From assembly GCF_002224245.2 (NCBI RefSeq), contig NZ_NKHK02000011.1:1-59038 (forward strand): 59,038 bases of DNA, written 5' to 3'. The translations under genes were made by a program, and so were the position numbers. Origin of the DNA: Moraxella sp. VT-16-12. Its GTDB lineage: Bacteria; Pseudomonadota; Gammaproteobacteria; Pseudomonadales; Moraxellaceae. The notes under the pieces are model-generated. The model was not told the DNA's origin, did not search any database, and saw only the letters and a list, made by a program, of their open reading frames with translations. The stretch's first letter is position 1, and every line of letters begins with the position of its first letter. This document shows, in pieces, positions 54,726-59,038 of this stretch.

Positions 54726-54801
54726 TGGTGGGTGGTAACGGATTCGAACCGCTGACCCTCTGCTTGTAAGGCAGACGCTCTACCAACTGAGCTAACCACC
54801 C
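54726..54801 (-). tRNA. tRNA-Val (TAC)
   Basis: 76 bases with encoded CCA. Acceptor GGGTGGT/ACCACCC, anticodon stem TCTGC/GCAGA around loop CTTACAA (TAC), T loop TTCGAAT, A73. First gene of the operon, 37 bases upstream of tRNA-Asp. Confidence 0.97.
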
Positions 54802-54843
54802 AATCAAACTTGATTGTTACCAATCTCGCTTGTTGTGGTGCGT

Positions 54844-54871
54844 ATTATATAGGATTTTAAAACCAAGTCAA
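54844..54871 (-). promoter_or_regulatory. Promoter of the tRNA-Val/tRNA-Asp operon
   Basis: Minus strand TTGACT (54866-54871), 16 bases, TATAAT (54844-54849), then ACGCAC. Same -10 and discriminator as the two promoters at the left end of the window. Confidence 0.85.
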
Positions 54872-54954
54872 GCATTTTTTAAATAAAATTTTAAAAAGTT
54901 TTTAACTTATTGATTTTAAATCAGTTAAATTCATCAAATACACACCATTATCTT

Positions 54955-56838
<1,884 letters not shown>

Positions 56839-56910
56839 CTAAACAAATCAAGCGAGTAAAAGGAAAACATAGCCATCATCATAAGGATAATGCAGATTTT
56901 ACTTTGTTCA

Positions 56911-56997
56911 CTTGATTCCTACGCAGGTATTAACCTTGTCAGGTTCGGCGGATTTTGCAACAGCAATCTCAACAGCTAAGCTGTACTCCGTCAAGTT
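56911..56997 (-). promoter_or_regulatory. TPP riboswitch (THI element) upstream of thiC
   Basis: Minus-strand leader, 88 bases before the thiC start region. It shows GACGGAGTACAGC, the pyrimidine-sensing TGAGAT, CCGCCGAACCTGA and GGTTAATACCTGCGTAGGAA, the THI-box core. In the family TPP binding shuts off expression. The promoter -10 TATAAT lies at 57004-57009, with only a weak -35. I see no obvious terminator hairpin, so control of translation initiation is likely. Confidence 0.93.
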
Positions 56998-57068
56998 GGG
57001 TGTATTATAACATGATTTTTGGTAGAATGATGGCAGATTGCTTAAAACAAACCGTATCAGGAAAAATA

Positions 57069-58934
57069 ATGGACAGTACCGCACTTTTAAAACAAGCTTT
57101 AAATTTATATCAACAAGGCGAAGTGAATCAAGCCATACAGATTTGGCAATCCATTGAGCGAGAGGATTCTCCTGAAGCTTATGCCAAAGCACAGTTTTAT
57201 TTAGGGGTTGCTTTAGGAGAGCAAGGTGATATTAAAGGGGCGATTGAAGCTTATTGTAATGTGCAAAGAGAGGATTCTCCTAAAAATTATGCCAAAGCAC
57301 AGGTTAATTTAGGAAATACTTTAAGAGAGCAAGGCGATATTGAAGGAGCGATTGAAGCTTATTGTAATGTACAAAGAGAGGATTCTCCTGAAGCTTATGC
57401 CAAAGCACAGCTTATTTTAGGGATTGCTTTAGGAAAGCAAGCCGATATTAAAGGAGCGATTGAAGCTTATTGTAATGTACAAAGAGAGGATTCTCCTGAA
57501 GCTTATGCTCATGCACAGCTTATTTTAGGAATTACTTTGGAAGAGCAAGGCGATATTAAAGGAGCGATTGAAACTTATTGTAATGTACAAAGAGAGGATA
57601 CTCCTGAAACTTATGCCAAAGCACAGGTTAATTTAGGAAATACTTTAGGAAAGCAAGGTGATATTAAAGGGGCGATTAGGGCTTATCGTAATGTACAAAG
57701 AGAGGATTCTCCTGAAGTTTATGCCAAAGCACAGGTTAATTTAGGGATTACTTTAGGAGAGCAAGGTGATGTTGAGGGAGCGATTAAGGCTTTTCAAAAT
57801 TCAAAAACCCATCATTATTACAAAGCAGAATCTTATATCAAAATTCTTACCTGCCCAAAAGACACTCACGAAAACTTACAAGCGATTTTTAACAACACAG
57901 CTAACCTATTGCAAAAATTACACATCAAAAGCGACAACACCTATGAACAAAAAGTTGCACATTATACCAAGGCAACGGTTGCCAAATTGCTGATTCAAGG
58001 TGATGATAAAAACCCTCCTTCATCTTTTCGTCTAAACAGCATCAAAAATGTCAATGACCCAACAGAAGGCTTGGTACTCGGTGAATATCTACAAAATCAA
58101 TCCAAACCCCAACAAGCATTGGTAAACGAGATTTTTACCGATGATGAGAATACCAATGTCTTTATCAGCTGTTTTACCTTTAATCATGACAGCTTAAACC
58201 AATTTCGCCTATACGGCAAAGAAGATAATAAGGAGGCTTCTGGGGTTAGCTTGGTATTTAAACCTGAGTTTTTTAATCACACAGCAAAGTTTGGTTTTAT
58301 GAGTCAGGCATTAAAACTTAATGAGTTGGACAATCCAAAGGAACACTCAAACAAATCAGAAACACCAAACAAAACACAATCAATAGAACAACAAGCCTTA
58401 TATCGCTGCATTTATATTGACCCAAAAAGCGGCTATTTACGTTTAGCCCAAAGAAACAAAATCACCTTTTATCGAGAAGCTCAATATGGCGGTCAAGACC
58501 CATCAGAAGCCCAAAAAAATTATACAGATTACAAAGAAAAATATATAGAAGCAGAAGAAAAAGAGGTGGAGGACACCCTTATAGAAATCACAAAACAAAT
58601 TGAAGAAATCCTTCAAAGCTCAACAAAAGAAATCTTGGAAGCGATAGGTTTTATCTTGCTGCCTTTACGCTACCTGATTAAACACACCGCCTTTCAAGAA
58701 GAACAAGAATGTCGCATGATATACATCACCGATTTAAATGACGAAAAGATATGCGAGGATTGGCACAATAAAAACTTGTACATCAACTATGATGTCGAAG
58801 TCAAAAACATGGTAGATAAAATCTATCTCTCTCCTGGTGCTTATGTTTATGCAGACTTTTTTAGGCGTATGTTACCCAAAAATCAAGACAACAAAGAGCG
58901 AGTACGTCGCTCAGACAATCCGTTTAGATGTTAA
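57069..58934 (+). CDS. TPR-repeat protein with C-terminal DUF2971-like domain
   Basis: 621 residues from ATG 57069 (AGGA 7 bases before); longer in-frame starts upstream lie within thiC control DNA and are unlikely. Residues about 1-240 hold seven near-identical 36-residue TPR units, consensus EAYAKAQLILGIALGKQGDI plus KGAIEAYCNVQREDSP. A linker and then a DUF2971-like domain (about 290-605) follow: FRLNSIKNVNDPTEG, VFISCFTFNHDSLNQFRLYG, SGVSLVFKPEFF and FQEEQECRMIYI. The NDP, the SxF...RxYG and EQExR motifs fit DUF2971. Cytoplasmic, function unknown; DUF2971 proteins often occur in defence or mobile contexts, which is only suggestive. Confidence 0.85.
   Translation: MDSTALLKQALNLYQQGEVNQAIQIWQSIEREDSPEAYAKAQFYLGVALGEQGDIKGAIEAYCNVQREDSPKNYAKAQVNLGNTLREQGDIEGAIEAYCNVQREDSPEAYAKAQLILGIALGKQADIKGAIEAYCNVQREDSPEAYAHAQLILGITLEEQGDIKGAIETYCNVQREDTPETYAKAQVNLGNTLGKQGDIKGAIRAYRNVQREDSPEVYAKAQVNLGITLGEQGDVEGAIKAFQNSKTHHYYKAESYIKILTCPKDTHENLQAIFNNTANLLQKLHIKSDNTYEQKVAHYTKATVAKLLIQGDDKNPPSSFRLNSIKNVNDPTEGLVLGEYLQNQSKPQQALVNEIFTDDENTNVFISCFTFNHDSLNQFRLYGKEDNKEASGVSLVFKPEFFNHTAKFGFMSQALKLNELDNPKEHSNKSETPNKTQSIEQQALYRCIYIDPKSGYLRLAQRNKITFYREAQYGGQDPSEAQKNYTDYKEKYIEAEEKEVEDTLIEITKQIEEILQSSTKEILEAIGFILLPLRYLIKHTAFQEEQECRMIYITDLNDEKICEDWHNKNLYINYDVEVKNMVDKIYLSPGAYVYADFFRRMLPKNQDNKERVRRSDNPFRC
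57143..57806 (+). repeat. Tandem 108-bp repeats inside the TPR gene
   Basis: The string AGAGGATTCTCCTGAA or a one-or-two-base variant starts at 57161, 57269, 57377, 57485, 57593 and 57701, exactly 108 bases apart. Copies are mostly identical over their length. Each encodes one 36-residue TPR unit, so copy-number change keeps the frame. Confidence 0.92.
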
Positions 58935-59038
58935 TGATGCCTATAGAAACTCACCCTTTGGCACCCCTCTGCTTAAACACACCACACTCCATCAAATCAT
59001 ATCATTTTATTTTTATGCAATTTCCATACCAATTCCCC

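Noticed and set aside
54605-54823. Open frame running through both tRNA genes
   Set aside because: It is formed by tRNA sequence; not a coding gene.
57143-57806. Possible CRISPR or VNTR outside a gene
   Set aside because: The 108-base units are in frame and encode TPR motifs throughout.

Overview
The window looks like chromosomal DNA of a gammaproteobacterium of the Moraxellaceae, most likely Moraxella or a close relative. This is an inference from protein resemblance, modest G+C with A/T-rich intergenic DNA, gene-dense short operons and natural-competence genes (comEA, dprA). No rRNA is present to confirm it, and no insertion sequence, integrase, prophage or CRISPR array is visible.

Layout. 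1-270: a CAT-anticodon tRNA and two strong tRNA-type promoters. 455-10752: ompR, then a mostly leftward housekeeping block (darP, a periplasmic metallo-beta-lactamase-fold protein, rapZ, panC, panB, folK, pcnB, comEA, mazG). The usual pcnB-folK-panB-panC order is interrupted by two unrecognised genes. 10.9-13.2 kb: a small accessory island with a DinJ/YafQ-type toxin-antitoxin pair, a frameshifted relic and an orphan membrane-protein/small-protein pair. 13.3-23.2 kb: cysK, then rightward manB, mltG, tmk and a tight run yheS / J-domain protein / yheT / metallophosphoesterase. 23.3-29.8 kb: leftward glsB-like, mpl, qmcA-nfeD, gshA-dsbB and a roadblock-like protein. 30.6-36.6 kb: dnaJ, dapB with a secretin-like gene split by a frameshift, dprA-rraA, and a lipoprotein phosphatase. 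36.6-41.5 kb: def, a small GNAT, a broken DUF2262-like gene whose only stops are TGA, hisB-hisH, a DksA/TraR-like zinc finger and a PTS-IIC-like permease.

41.5-46.2 kb is the most unusual stretch. It holds a gene relic, two adjacent WG-repeat proteins (one a lipoprotein, one lacking a signal and starting inside a repeat) and an AT-rich multi-pass membrane protein. 46.3-54.5 kb returns to housekeeping: ettA, avtA, erpA, a DegP/MucD-type protease, dapA, a very short BamC-like lipoprotein, purC and a NIF3/YqfO-like protein. 54.5-57 kb has tRNA-Asp and tRNA-Val and a TPP-riboswitch-controlled thiC. The right end carries a protein with near-identical tandem 108-bp TPR repeats fused to a DUF2971-like domain.

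Functional themes: pantothenate (panB, panC), folate (folK), lysine/peptidoglycan (dapA, dapB, mpl, mltG), glutathione and disulfide chemistry (gshA, dsbB), nucleotide synthesis and sanitation (tmk, purC, mazG), histidine, translation control (ettA, yheS, darP, def) and DNA uptake (comEA, dprA).
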